A DNA stretch of 55,159 nt from Candidatus Poribacteria bacterium. Its GTDB lineage: Bacteria > Abyssobacteria > SURF-5. The DNA is taken from positions 1 to 55,159 of the forward strand of contig JACRIR010000073.1 in the NCBI GenBank assembly GCA_016215705.1. The letters are read 5' to 3'. Made by a program: the position numbers and the translations under genes. Under the pieces are notes generated by a model, which worked only from the letters and a program-made list of their open reading frames with translations, did not search any database and was not told where the DNA came from. Below are positions 1 through 7,667 of the stretch, in pieces; positions within the stretch are counted from its first letter, which is position 1; each line of letters begins with the position of its first letter.

Positions 1-199
1 CTTCAATGAGCGCCGCCTTCTTCCTCCCATCATTCTGAGCAAAGCGAAGAATCTCATTTCCTTTTCATTCGTTCCATTCGTGATCCAACTTTTCTCTTTT
101 CCTTCTCCCTCTTTGCGCCTTTGCGGTTTGATTCGTCCCTTTTCCCCCTTCTTGATATTCCCTTTCGCCTTGCTCCTTTCGCCTACGTCGGCCTTTCGC
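1..199. other. Intergenic edge with a dispersed CATTCTGAG repeat copy
   Basis: No gene is supported in this stretch. It holds a half-copy of a dispersed repeat (CATTCTGAGCAAAGCGAAGAAT at about 32-53) that recurs as both arms of an inverted repeat near 27225-27319. It is followed by a pyrimidine-rich tract (about 60-200) whose wording (CTTTGCGCCTTTGCGGTTTGATTC) resembles the tract at about 6135-6200, just downstream of another minus-strand gene. Confidence 0.5.
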
Positions 200-1804
200 C
201 TATTTCGGCCGCTCCAGCGCGGTCGCGACAAAGCGATAAAACATCTTGGAGGGCTTGTCGAGCGTAGAGGTCAGTTCAGGATGGAACTGGCTGGCCATGA
301 AGAACGGGTGGTCTTTGAGCTCGATAATCTGCATTATCGGTTTTCCCCTCGCCTTACCTGAGAAAACGATGCCGCCTTTCTCGAGCTGTTTGATGTACCG
401 CGGGTTCACCTCGTTGCGATGGCGGAATCTCTTCCGCGTCTTCTCGCCATAAAGCTCATGCGCCAGCGTGCCCTTCTTTATTATGACGTCGTGGCCTCCG
501 AGGCGCATCGTGCCGCCCTTATGCGTAATGCCTATCTGCTCGGGCAGGTAGTCAATCACGGGATGCTTCGTGTTCTCATCTATTTCGCGGCTGTTCGCAT
601 CCTTCAAGCCGCAAACGTTTCGGGCATGCTCGACGACCGCCAACTGCAGGCCATAGCAGAGACCCAAGAAAGGAATCTTGTTCTCACGAGCATATTTGAT
701 GACGGATATCTTGCCCTCTGCCCCGCGCGCGCCAAAACCGCCCGCGACAATGATGCCCTGCATCTCCTTCAACGCATCCTCGACCGTCAATTTACCGCGC
801 TCAATATCAGTCGTCTCGACCCATTTCTTGTTCACTTTGCAGTTCAGGTGGGCGGCGCTGTGAACAAGCGCCTCCTCGATGCTGATGTAGGAATCGGCAA
901 GTTCGGTGTACTTTCCGCAGATGGCGATGTTGATCGATTTCTTGGGATTCTTGATGTGTGCTACGAACTTCTTCCATTCGGCCAGCCGGTTCGGGATTCT
1001 CAGCCCGAGTTGACGCGAGAGCACGCGCCGCAGTCCTTCTTCCTCGAACACGAGCGGCAACTCATAGACGTAGTCGAGGTACGGGTCGCTGATGACGTTC
1101 TGCACCGGCACGTTGCAGAGCCAGTGGATTTTCAGTTTCGTCCGCTCGGTCAGTTTCTCTTTGGAACGCCCGATGATTACTTGCGGGAACAGGCCGCGCT
1201 CGCGCAAGAACAGAATGCTTTGCTGTATCGGCTTGGTCTTCTGCTGACCCAACTCATCCAGAACGGGCACTAGCCCAAGATGCACGAACACGATATCCTT
1301 CGGGGCGACCTCGGCGCTCAGTTCGCGGACGGCCTCGAGGAACCATAGATTCTCGATGTCACCGACTGTGCCCCCGATTTCTATGAGGACGATGTCAGCC
1401 TTTTCTTTCCGCGCGATCTTCTTAAACCTTTCACGTATTTCGCCCGTGACATGCGGGATCACTTGAACCGTTTTCCCCAAGAAATCGCCGCGGCGCTCCT
1501 TCTCGACGAGCGCCTGGAATATCTTTCCCGATGTAAGGTTCCACTCCGACTTGCAGTTTATGTTCATGAACCGCTCGTAATGTCCGAAGTCGAGGTCCAC
1601 CTCGCCGCCGTCATCGAGCACAAAGACTTCTCCGTGCTCTATCGGGTTCATCGTTCCGGGGTCAACATTGAGATAGCCGTCGCACTTGATGGGAACAACC
1701 TTGTACGCGGGCGCCATAAGCCGGCCGATCGAGGCCGAAACGACGCCCTTCCCGAGGCCCGAAAGCACGCCTCCGGTCACAACAATCCACTTCGTGTTTT
1801 GCAT
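200..1804 (-). CDS. pyrG: CTP synthase (glutamine hydrolysing)
   Basis: Converts UTP to CTP using ATP and ammonia from glutamine, the last step of de novo pyrimidine nucleotide synthesis in the cytosol. The 534-residue product has the N-terminal synthetase domain (P-loop-like SGLGKG, then VDPGTMNP, HGEVFVLDDG and IEIGGTVGDIE) and a C-terminal class I glutaminase domain. The glutaminase has its nucleophile Cys in GLCYGLQ and its catalytic His in QFHPEL. The ATG at 1804 is chosen because MQNTKWIVVTGG matches the family start and an AGGT lies about 9 nt upstream; an in-frame start 45 nt further upstream adds non-family residues. The first third is divergent (KCDGYLNVDPGTMNP where most bacteria have a KFDPYINVDPGTMSP type), more like archaeal or candidate-phylum forms. 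It stands alone; its promoter is not clear. Confidence 0.95.
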   Translation of the reverse strand: MQNTKWIVVTGGVLSGLGKGVVSASIGRLMAPAYKVVPIKCDGYLNVDPGTMNPIEHGEVFVLDDGGEVDLDFGHYERFMNINCKSEWNLTSGKIFQALVEKERRGDFLGKTVQVIPHVTGEIRERFKKIARKEKADIVLIEIGGTVGDIENLWFLEAVRELSAEVAPKDIVFVHLGLVPVLDELGQQKTKPIQQSILFLRERGLFPQVIIGRSKEKLTERTKLKIHWLCNVPVQNVISDPYLDYVYELPLVFEEEGLRRVLSRQLGLRIPNRLAEWKKFVAHIKNPKKSINIAICGKYTELADSYISIEEALVHSAAHLNCKVNKKWVETTDIERGKLTVEDALKEMQGIIVAGGFGARGAEGKISVIKYARENKIPFLGLCYGLQLAVVEHARNVCGLKDANSREIDENTKHPVIDYLPEQIGITHKGGTMRLGGHDVIIKKGTLAHELYGEKTRKRFRHRNEVNPRYIKQLEKGGIVFSGKARGKPIMQIIELKDHPFFMASQFHPELTSTLDKPSKMFYRFVATALERPK

Positions 1805-1849
1805 GGAATTTACCTGTTCAGGCCAGAGGAATGGAAAGTGACACTTCAT

Positions 1850-2189
1850 AATTTATCACAATGCCGATTCTCTTGTCAAAACAGTGCCTCCGGCAAAACA
1901 AATATTCTCGATGCTATATCGCCAAACCATTACTGACTACCTTCGAGGCGACGGTCAATGCCTAAGCTAAGAAGGATGTCTGCGAAAGGAGTGACAACTC
2001 CGGGCATTTTGGCTCACTTCGCATGGAATGCGCGTTCCATGAACAACGAAGTGCAAAATGGGTAGCGTTGGCGTTCGAGTACCCCGTACCGTCGCCAGGC
2101 ACGGTCGACATAAAACACATCAGTTTTTGCGGGATCTTATCCCCTTTATCCCCCTTGACTAACGTGCGTTATGGTGGTAGAATTTGAGC
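1850..2189. other. Intergenic region between divergent pyrG and SGNH-like gene
   Basis: About 340 bases without a supported gene. The right end carries the promoter of the SGNH-like gene (separate entry). A purine/pyrimidine-alternating CCCCTTTATCCCCC stretch precedes the -35 box. Nothing else is recognised. Confidence 0.5.
2155..2183 (+). promoter_or_regulatory. Sigma-70-like promoter placed for a leaderless start
   Basis: TTGACT at 2155-2160, a 17-nt spacer, and TAGAAT at 2178-2183 preceded by TGG, which acts as a TGn extended -10. The ATG at 2190 begins 6 nt after the -10 box, so the transcript should start at or within a nucleotide or two of the initiation codon. The same arrangement is seen before hflK and before the GT-C gene at 42320. 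Confidence 0.6.
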
Positions 2190-2705
2190 ATGAAAAATCT
2201 TATGAGCATCGTCATCTACTACCTCTGCATCATGGCAGTAGCTACCTGTGCGGTGCGCTTCACGAGCCTCCATAAGTATGTTGTTCTGCCAACCTTCACA
2301 TCCTCATACAATGATCCCATAACTGATAATGGTTTCTGCCTCATCGGCGACTCTCAAGTTTGTCTCGCTCCATATCGGATTCCAAAGATCGCATACGCGG
2401 GAGCCTCCAGTCAACGACTCGCCCAATTAATCCAATCTATTCCCAACGCCGCCCACAACGTGACCTTCATTCTAATGGCCGGAACAATTGACATGGCCGA
2501 TAACGCATCAAGAGACCATGTTTTCAAGAATATCGCATATCTTGAATCAACAATTCGGTCTCGCTTCCCAGACTCTCACATTGTAACAATCGATCCGTTC
2601 TATATTCAGGAGCTCGCCAAAAAGCATCCCAGTTTTCCTGGACATCTCGATGTGAAAGGCTACTGGTTGCTGGCCGCAAAATATCCCATCCTTGCGTCTC
2701 ATTAG
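2190..2705 (+). CDS. Small membrane-anchored SGNH-hydrolase-like protein
   Basis: A 171-residue protein with an N-terminal hydrophobic segment (about residues 3-20), either a signal anchor or an uncleaved signal. The rest looks like a minimal SGNH/GDSL fold: block I GDSQ with the candidate Ser nucleophile at about residue 52, a GTID segment where SGNH enzymes have G-x-N-D, and HLDVKGY near the C-terminus where D-x-x-H-L is expected. Several signature positions are changed, so hydrolase activity is uncertain. A TTG 6 nt upstream is an alternative start, but the ATG fits the promoter geometry. Its codon use is more AT-rich than its neighbours, which hints at recent acquisition. The substrate is unknown; surface polysaccharide deacetylation is one possibility, by family analogy only. 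Confidence 0.55.
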   Translation: MKNLMSIVIYYLCIMAVATCAVRFTSLHKYVVLPTFTSSYNDPITDNGFCLIGDSQVCLAPYRIPKIAYAGASSQRLAQLIQSIPNAAHNVTFILMAGTIDMADNASRDHVFKNIAYLESTIRSRFPDSHIVTIDPFYIQELAKKHPSFPGHLDVKGYWLLAAKYPILASH

Positions 2706-2812
2706 AACCTCTATCAGCCCTACCAAAGAACTGATATCGACCTCTGTGGCTAATCTTTCTTAGTGGTTAGACGCTGTGTTTCTTTCGTCTTGAGGCAAGA
2801 TCTCCTTTGGAC

Positions 2813-2847
2813 TTGACAAATCAGTATAATCAGTATATACTGATTAT
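2813..2847 (+). promoter_or_regulatory. Consensus promoter with a palindromic operator over the -10 box (copy 1)
   Basis: TTGACA at 2813-2818, a 17-nt spacer and TATACT at 2836-2841. The -10 lies inside a perfect 22-bp palindrome (2826-2847, core TCAGTATATACTGA). A direct copy of the half-site (AATCAGTAT at 2819-2827, again at 2828-2836) fills most of the spacer, giving three half-sites. A bound dimer would block polymerase. The same unit recurs at 3747-3778 before the AbrB-like gene. Confidence 0.75.
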
Positions 2848-2949
2848 GCGGAAGTCATTCGCCGCACGGAGATGAATGTCTGCGGATAGGAGATCGACGG
2901 AAGACTGAACCTATGAGATGGTGCAAGCGCAAGTCCGGAGGAAACTGAA

Positions 2950-3750
2950 ATGTCAGTAGAGGAACTGCTGAGGAAAATTGAATCGTATCTTTATCAAGAG
3001 AGAATGGATGTGGTCGGAGTTGCAAATGCGGCCGACTGGTCCAGTCCCATGAAGGAAACCATTCCCGGGGAAATCCTCGAAGATTGCAGAAGCATCGTTG
3101 TTTTCGGAAAAGAAATACCGCCTGCAACCTTCACGGCCCGGAATCATGCGGCCGGCCTTTACCACCAGATCGCATCAAACTACTATATCACCATGGATTC
3201 GGTCGCAACCGATGTCGCCTTGATGCTCACACGGGAAGGATTTCCCTCCATCCCGCTGGCAGGACAAAAGCCCATGTTCATGAGAAAGGGGAAATATTGG
3301 GGAGTTGTCTCGCTCAAGCATGCGGCTGTGCGGGCGGGTCTCGGGACGATGGGCAGGAATTCCCTGCTGATCAATGAAGACTTCGGCAACCGGTTGCGAC
3401 TTGCAGGCCTGCTCACGACCGCGCCTCTGCCTGCCGGAAAGCCGACGGGAAAGTCGCATTGTCCCGAGAAATGTCGTAAGTGCGTCGAGACATGCCCGGT
3501 AAAGGCCCTTGACGGGAGCGGCAACATAGATCAATACAAATGCCTTCGCAGAAGCATCGCATCCCCCTTGATGGGGGCGCTATTTCTGTCCCAGTGGCTT
3601 CGCTCGTTCAGGTCTGCGGACAGAAACTTCGAACTCACCGGCAATACGTTGGGTTCAATATACGTGTATTCCTGTCACCAGTGTCTTGTCAGTTGCCCTC
3701 ATTTCAGCCGAAAACGCAATAGCAAACGTGAAGCGTCGGAGCAAGATTGA
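2950..3750 (+). CDS. QueG-like 4Fe-4S protein
   Basis: A 266-residue protein resembling the N-terminal and ferredoxin part of epoxyqueuosine reductase and related reductive iron-sulfur proteins. The N-terminal region (1-160) matches the DUF1730-like portion, including GVVSLKHAAVRAGLGTMGRNSLL. Two Cys clusters follow: C-x3-C-x2-C-x3-CP (CPEKCRKCVETCP) and C-x2-C-x3-CP (CHQCLVSCP), enough for two 4Fe-4S centres. It lacks the HEAT-repeat tail of true QueG (about 350-380 aa), so it is more likely a redox partner or a reductase for another substrate. It is transcribed from a consensus promoter overlapped by a palindrome shared with the following AbrB-like/arsM promoter, which links it to the metal/arsenic block. 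Confidence 0.75.
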   Translation: MSVEELLRKIESYLYQERMDVVGVANAADWSSPMKETIPGEILEDCRSIVVFGKEIPPATFTARNHAAGLYHQIASNYYITMDSVATDVALMLTREGFPSIPLAGQKPMFMRKGKYWGVVSLKHAAVRAGLGTMGRNSLLINEDFGNRLRLAGLLTTAPLPAGKPTGKSHCPEKCRKCVETCPVKALDGSGNIDQYKCLRRSIASPLMGALFLSQWLRSFRSADRNFELTGNTLGSIYVYSCHQCLVSCPHFSRKRNSKREASEQD

Positions 3751-3778
3751 CAATCCAGATATTTCAGCATATACTGAT
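3747..3778 (+). promoter_or_regulatory. Consensus promoter with a palindromic operator over the -10 box (copy 2)
   Basis: TTGACA at 3747-3752, a 17-nt spacer and TATACT at 3770-3775. It lies inside a near-perfect palindrome TCAGCATATACTGA (3764-3777), one mismatch pair from the operator at 2830-2843. The -35 overlaps the stop codon of the QueG-like gene. It should drive the AbrB-like gene and possibly arsM. Confidence 0.75.
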
Positions 3779-3834
3779 TTGTAAGAATAGGTTAATAAGA
3801 CGACATATTTCCGACAGGAAAGGCGGTGGTAAGG

Positions 3835-4116
3835 ATGGCGGGGAAAAAGGCTCCGCAACCATGCGGACCAGGCTCGATGCTGGGAGAGAGCGTGCGCTGC
3901 TGCAAGGTTGAGGCGCTCATACCGATTGACGCGCGGGGACAGATTGTTCTGCCGAAAGACTTGAGGGAGAAGGCCGGAATCAAGGCAGGCGACAAACTCG
4001 CGGTCGTGAGTTTCGAATCCGACGGGCAAGTGTGTTGCTTCGCCCTTGTCAAAGCGGACGCGCTCGCCGGCACCGTGAAAGATATGCTTGGTCCAATCAT
4101 GAAAGACATATTTTAA
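3835..4116 (+). CDS. AbrB/MazE/SpoVT-type regulator of the HgcAB-associated (HgcC-like) kind
   Basis: About 93 residues. The N-terminus is Cys-containing (CGPG... then CCKVE), followed by a swapped-hairpin AbrB DNA-binding core: PIDARGQIVLPKDLREKAGIKAGDKLAVV (about 32-60). A C-terminal segment with a CC pair and KADALAGTVKDMLGPIMKDIF follows. The whole pattern matches the AbrB-like proteins annotated as HgcAB-associated protein, which often sit next to hgcAB or arsM. No hgcA or hgcB is present here. ATG at 3835 is preferred, with AGGAAAGG about 11 nt upstream; an in-frame GTG at 3826 is possible. The Cys residues suggest metal or thiol sensing, and it is the best local candidate to bind the duplicated palindrome. 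Both points are inference. Confidence 0.8.
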   Translation: MAGKKAPQPCGPGSMLGESVRCCKVEALIPIDARGQIVLPKDLREKAGIKAGDKLAVVSFESDGQVCCFALVKADALAGTVKDMLGPIMKDIF

Positions 4117-4260
4117 GAGAAATGATGAAAGGGGAATGAGCGCGTTGTGTAGTACAGCGGAGCATGGCCGCAAACGAAAGTAAGAAATGGGGACCGCTGA
4201 TTAGCCGGGTGCGGCGTAGCAGCAGCCAAAGGAAAAGAAGAAGCGTTTTTGCGCGGATTT

Positions 4261-4288
4261 TGTAAGGGCGGTTCGAGAACCGCTTACA
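4261..4288 (+). other. Hairpin between the AbrB-like gene and arsM
   Basis: An imperfect stem-loop: TGTAAG...GCGGTT pairs with AACCGC...TTACA around a CGAG tetraloop. There is no U-tract, so it is more likely a leader structure or mRNA-processing element than a terminator. It lies 83 nt before the arsM start. Confidence 0.35.
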
Positions 4289-4370
4289 GAAAACGCTACA
4301 AGAACTCATGATTTCGAACCCGAGTGGTACAGGAAACAGATTGCGGAACAAACGCAAGGAGGATATCCAG

Positions 4371-5213
4371 ATGAAGAAGGAAGAAGTTAAGAAGAACGTC
4401 AGGGAGCGATACGCGAAGAAAGTCAAGAGCGAGAGTTCATGCTGCGCTCCGCAAACCTCGTGTTGTGGCAGCGTGAACGTGGCGGAGCAACTGAGTAAAC
4501 GCGTCGGATATTCGGATTCCGAGTTGGCGTCCGTCCCGGAGGGCGCGAACCTCGGGCTGGGCTGCGGCAATCCCACAGCGCTTGCGTCTCTGAAAGAAGG
4601 CGAAACAGTCCTCGATCTTGGCGCAGGCGCCGGATTCGACTGTTTCCTGGCAGCGAACAAGGTCGGCAAGAGCGGAAGAGTGATAGGCGTCGATATGACT
4701 CCCGAGATGCTCGACAAGGCGAGGGAAAACGCGCGCAAAGACAATTACGAGAACGTGGAGTTCAGACTTGGAGAGATCGAGAATCTACCCGCTGCCGACG
4801 ACTCGGTGGACGTGATCATTTCGAACTGCGTCATTAATCTTTCGCCCGACAAGCCAAAGGTGTTCCACGAGGCTTTCCGCGTGCTGAGACCCGGCGGGCG
4901 GATGATGGTATCGGACATTGTGCTGACGAAGGAACTGCCGGATTTCATCAGAAGTTCAATCGAAGCATACGTCGGCTGTGTCGCAGGCGCCATGATCAGA
5001 GAGGACTATGTTCAGGCAATACGTGACGCCGGCTTCGGGGACGTCAAGATAGTCAGCGAGGCCAGTTTCCCCGCCGAAGTGATGGCCAACGATCCGACCG
5101 TAAAGGAGATGATCAAAGACCTCAACGCTTCGGTGGAACAACTGCGAGACGTCGCCAATTCGGTGTTGAGCGTGAAAGTTCAGGGAACAAAACCTGCCGG
5201 TGGCTGCTGCTAA
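4371..5213 (+). CDS. arsM: Arsenite S-adenosylmethionine methyltransferase
   Basis: Methylates trivalent arsenic (As(III)-thiol complexes) using S-adenosylmethionine in the cytosol, giving methylated arsenicals. The 280-residue protein has the Rossmann SAM motif VLDLGAGAGFDCFLAA (about 83-98), the acidic VIGVD strand, and the ArsM Cys set: a Cys-rich N-terminus (SSCCAPQTSCCG), SNCVINLSPDK and YVGCVAGAM. It ends in GGCC. The start is the ATG after AAGGAGG (4356-4362, 8-nt spacing); a longer in-frame ORF upstream has no RBS. It follows the HgcC-like gene, a pairing also seen in other anaerobes. The GshA homologue at 36.7-38.0 kb could supply the thiol cofactor (inference). Confidence 0.93.
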   Translation: MKKEEVKKNVRERYAKKVKSESSCCAPQTSCCGSVNVAEQLSKRVGYSDSELASVPEGANLGLGCGNPTALASLKEGETVLDLGAGAGFDCFLAANKVGKSGRVIGVDMTPEMLDKARENARKDNYENVEFRLGEIENLPAADDSVDVIISNCVINLSPDKPKVFHEAFRVLRPGGRMMVSDIVLTKELPDFIRSSIEAYVGCVAGAMIREDYVQAIRDAGFGDVKIVSEASFPAEVMANDPTVKEMIKDLNASVEQLRDVANSVLSVKVQGTKPAGGCC

Positions 5214-5276
5214 CGGAGGGCAAAGGCGAAAGGGAGCCACAACGCGGCACAGCCGCAGACAAAGAAGAAGAATTCT

Positions 5277-5375
5277 TGGAACACGAATATCACGAATCGT
5301 GCAAAGCGCGAAACGAATTACTCGAATAAGCAGTTCCTTTTTTGTCATTCCCGCGAAAGCGGGAATCCATGATAA
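5277..5375. repeat. Composite repeat: CACGAAT-type tract plus ATTCCCGC hairpin
   Basis: The left part (about 5277-5330, GGAACACGAAT...CGCGAAACGAATTAC) matches a tract at about 39583-39630. The right part, 5344-5370, is a hairpin: ATTCCCGC (5347-5354), GAAA loop, GCGGGAAT (5359-5366), followed by CCAT. The hairpin recurs inverted at 7550-7576 and, degenerate, at about 39650-39675 and 53797-53822. Two copies share the same order of parts, so the composite probably spread as a unit. Confidence 0.7.
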
Positions 5376-5463
5376 ATGCGGCGTGGACCGCGCGCAATTT
5401 CTTATGACGCCGCTCCTGGAAGAGGAGAAGGCTGGCGGACCGGACCGTCAAAGGATAAACACT

Positions 5464-6099
5464 ATGTCCGTAAATGCCAACATTCCTACGCTATACGACA
5501 AAGCGCTGTGCTCGAAATACAAGATTCTCACGAGCGCTTTCTTTTACCCGCGCGGGATCAGGGATTTCATCCTGCAAGGACTTCCCATAAAAGACAACGA
5601 CAGAATCCTGGACGCGGGTTGCGGCCACGGGATATTGAGCAGAGCGATTCGCAGCAAGATCAAAAGGGAGGCGGTTCAGGGAACGCAGCAGTTTGCCTTC
5701 GACATATCGGACGACATGCTGCAAGGTTTCCGGAAAACGGGCGCCGACGGAATAGACCTTCGGCGATTGGACGTGAGAGAATTGTCCTACGACAACGACT
5801 TCTTCGATCTGATAGTCACGTCGGCTATGCTCGAGTATGTGCCGGACATAGAGAATGCGCTCTCCTCACTCAAGAGATGTTTGAAGCCCGGCGGGAAAAT
5901 TTACGTCTTCATGTCGAAGAAGACGCGCCTGAACCACTTCCTGTTTCAGCCATTCGGGAAGCCTAGGTGCTATTCATTCCCGGAATTGACGAATATCCTT
6001 TTGCGAGTCGGCTTTCAAAACATCGAGAGACAGCGCTTCCCCGCAAGCTCGTTCTGGCTGAATATATGGGGTATCATCGTCGAGGCCGGGAAAACATAA
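5464..6099 (+). CDS. Class I SAM-dependent methyltransferase
   Basis: A 211-residue Methyltransf_11/25-type enzyme. It shows the SAM-binding glycine loop ILDAGCGHGILSRAI (about 47-61), an acidic end of strand 2 (FDISDDML), and the post-IV motif TSAMLEYVPDIENALSSLKRCLKPGGKIYVF. The ATG at 5464 is chosen because it follows AAGGA by 10 nt and the upstream 88 in-frame codons run through repeat DNA. The substrate is unknown. It could form part of the arsenic block 250 nt upstream (for example a further methylation step), but the repeat-filled gap makes co-transcription uncertain. Confidence 0.8.
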   Translation: MSVNANIPTLYDKALCSKYKILTSAFFYPRGIRDFILQGLPIKDNDRILDAGCGHGILSRAIRSKIKREAVQGTQQFAFDISDDMLQGFRKTGADGIDLRRLDVRELSYDNDFFDLIVTSAMLEYVPDIENALSSLKRCLKPGGKIYVFMSKKTRLNHFLFQPFGKPRCYSFPELTNILLRVGFQNIERQRFPASSFWLNIWGIIVEAGKT

Positions 6100-6203
6100 G
6101 TCCGTGTGAGTAGTGATTCGCTTTCACGAGTTCTCTTTGCGCCCTCTGCGCCTTTGAGGTTTATTCCTCCCTTTCGTCTTGTTCCTTTCGACTTTCGCCT
6201 TTC

Positions 6204-7136
6204 TCAGTACCCCACTTTGTCCGTGCCCTTGAGTCCGAGCATTTGGCGCGCTTCATCGGGAGTGGCCGGCTCGAGGCTCATCTCTTTGGCGATGTTGACC
6301 ACCATCTTCACCTGGTCGGCGCTGCACGTGGCAGGTTTTCCCTTGCCCGCGAAAAGCGAGTCTTCGAGACCGACACGAACGTTCTGAGCGCCCATGGCCA
6401 TAGCGGTAGCTGCGAGCGGTATCTGATGTTTTCCCGCGCCTGCGACCGACCACGTGAATTTGCCGGCGCCGAGCCTGTCCACAGCCTCGTCGTGCATCAT
6501 GACGAGGTGTTTAACCGACGGAGTCATCCATCCGACAATGGGCCCGAACACGAACTGCAGGTGAGGCGGCAATTTAACCAAACCTTCCCCGATCAACCAT
6601 GCGACGTAGCCGATATGGCCGAGTTCATACATCTCGAACTCAGGCTTTGTTTCGCAATCAAGCATGGTCCTTGCGTATTCGAGATCGTCATTGAAGCTCG
6701 GCGCGAACGTGCCCATCTTCACCATTTCGAGATACAACTTTTCCCATTCATACTTGAAATTGTCGAACCGCTGCACAAGTTGGAACAGCCCGAGGTTGAA
6801 CGGCGCGGGATCGAAGGAACACATCTCCGGCTTGAGCCTCGATATCGGCTTCAACTTTTCCTCTATGGTCTGGTTCGCCCCGCCGCCGGTCGTGGGAAGC
6901 AGGATCATGTTGCAGCGCCGCTTAATCTTGCTGTGCACTTCGTAGAATAACTCGGGGTCCGCGGTAGGCATTCCATTCTCCGGCACGCGCACATGGATGT
7001 GAGCTATCGCAGCGCCTGCTTCATGCGCCTTCACGGCGTCCTCGACGATCTGGTCCGGTGTTATCGGCAGATAGGGGCTCATGGTGGGAATATGGACCGC
7101 TCCCGTGATCGCGGCGGTGATGATGATCTTACTCAT
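6204..7136 (-). CDS. BKACE-family beta-keto acid cleavage enzyme (3-keto-5-aminohexanoate cleavage type)
   Basis: A 310-residue TIM-barrel enzyme of the DUF849/BKACE family. These enzymes condense a beta-keto acid with acetyl-CoA and release acetoacetate plus a new CoA ester; Kce of lysine fermentation is the type member. Visible family features are the N-terminal IITAAITGAVHIPTMSPYLPITP, the Zn-binding HIHVR loop (about 46-50), the LLPTTGGG strand and the C-terminal NVRVGLEDSLFAGKGKPATCSADQV. The ATG at 7136 follows GGAGGT with 7-nt spacing; the in-frame extension upstream lacks family residues. No other lysine-fermentation gene lies nearby, so the keto-acid substrate is open. Confidence 0.88.
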   Translation of the reverse strand: MSKIIITAAITGAVHIPTMSPYLPITPDQIVEDAVKAHEAGAAIAHIHVRVPENGMPTADPELFYEVHSKIKRRCNMILLPTTGGGANQTIEEKLKPISRLKPEMCSFDPAPFNLGLFQLVQRFDNFKYEWEKLYLEMVKMGTFAPSFNDDLEYARTMLDCETKPEFEMYELGHIGYVAWLIGEGLVKLPPHLQFVFGPIVGWMTPSVKHLVMMHDEAVDRLGAGKFTWSVAGAGKHQIPLAATAMAMGAQNVRVGLEDSLFAGKGKPATCSADQVKMVVNIAKEMSLEPATPDEARQMLGLKGTDKVGY

Positions 7137-7549
7137 TATTGACCTCCGTGTTGAATGGCTGCTCGCTCTGTAGTTGTCTTGGTTCTGTTTGACGTTATCC
7201 GAATCCGTCCTGCAACTGCGCACTTGGGTCAGATTACTGTACGCGCGCATTCATTCGCAAAATATTTCCGGCCCCTTTTCGCTCATCGCCTGCGAATAAA
7301 TTGGCGCCTACACTGCCTTGGCCGGTTCGCGAACAGATTCTGTCCTGATTCCGCTTGCGGCTTCCGGCCTTTGTCAGGCTCTACGCGGACTATTTTAGCT
7401 TCGGCACGGTATGAGTTGTCAAGGCTGGACAGCCTGGACACTTGTCCCTGACAGGACTCGCTGTGGCAGAATCGCGGGAAGTCGGGCAAAACGCATCATT
7501 GTAGAAGAGGACTGCGTCATGGTAAAATGGATTCGATTTCCGGATGTGC

Positions 7550-7576
7550 ATGGATTCCCGCTTTCGCGGGAATGAC
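7550..7576. repeat. ATTCCCGC hairpin repeat (inverted copy)
   Basis: ATTCCCGC (7554-7561), TTTC loop, GCGGGAAT (7566-7573), preceded by ATGG and followed by GAC. It is the reverse complement of the element at 5344-5370. Confidence 0.75.
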
Positions 7577-7579
7577 AAT

Positions 7580-7655
7580 GAGGGGCGGGGATAACAATGA
7601 GGGGCGGGAATGACAGTGAGGGGCGGGGATAACAACGAGGGGCGGGGATGACAGT
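7580..7655. repeat. Four tandem 19-bp repeats ending 12 nt before a start codon
   Basis: Four head-to-tail units (7580-7598, 7599-7617, 7618-7636, 7637-7655) of consensus GAGGGGCGGGGATAACAAT. Alternate units read GATAACAA and GA(A/T)GACAGT. The unit resembles the 3' half of the adjacent hairpin repeat (GCGGGAATGACAATG), from which it probably expanded. It sits directly upstream of the COG2509 flavoprotein gene and could affect its leader. Confidence 0.85.
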
Positions 7656-7667
7656 GCCGGGAGGACT

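Larger units (their letters stand above)
7137..7667. other. Repeat-rich intergenic region
   Basis: About 530 bases between divergent genes with no supported ORF. It contains an inverted copy of the ATTCCCGC hairpin (7550-7576), a 19-bp tandem repeat (7580-7655, separate entry), and an AGGGAC/GTCC-rich stretch near 7435-7455. No clear promoter was found for the plus-strand gene. Confidence 0.5.

Noticed and set aside
419-1273. 284-codon plus-strand ORF
   Set aside because: Antisense to pyrG, with an arginine/leucine-rich composition typical of shadows of coding DNA and no RBS.
3835-5213. Mercury methylation (hgcAB) locus
   Set aside because: Only the HgcAB-associated-type AbrB protein is present; neither a corrinoid HgcA nor a ferredoxin HgcB with its signature motifs is encoded here. 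The Fe-S protein at 2950 is QueG-like.
7580-7655. Short tandem repeats as a CRISPR array
   Set aside because: Units are directly contiguous 19-mers with no unique spacers and no cas genes nearby.
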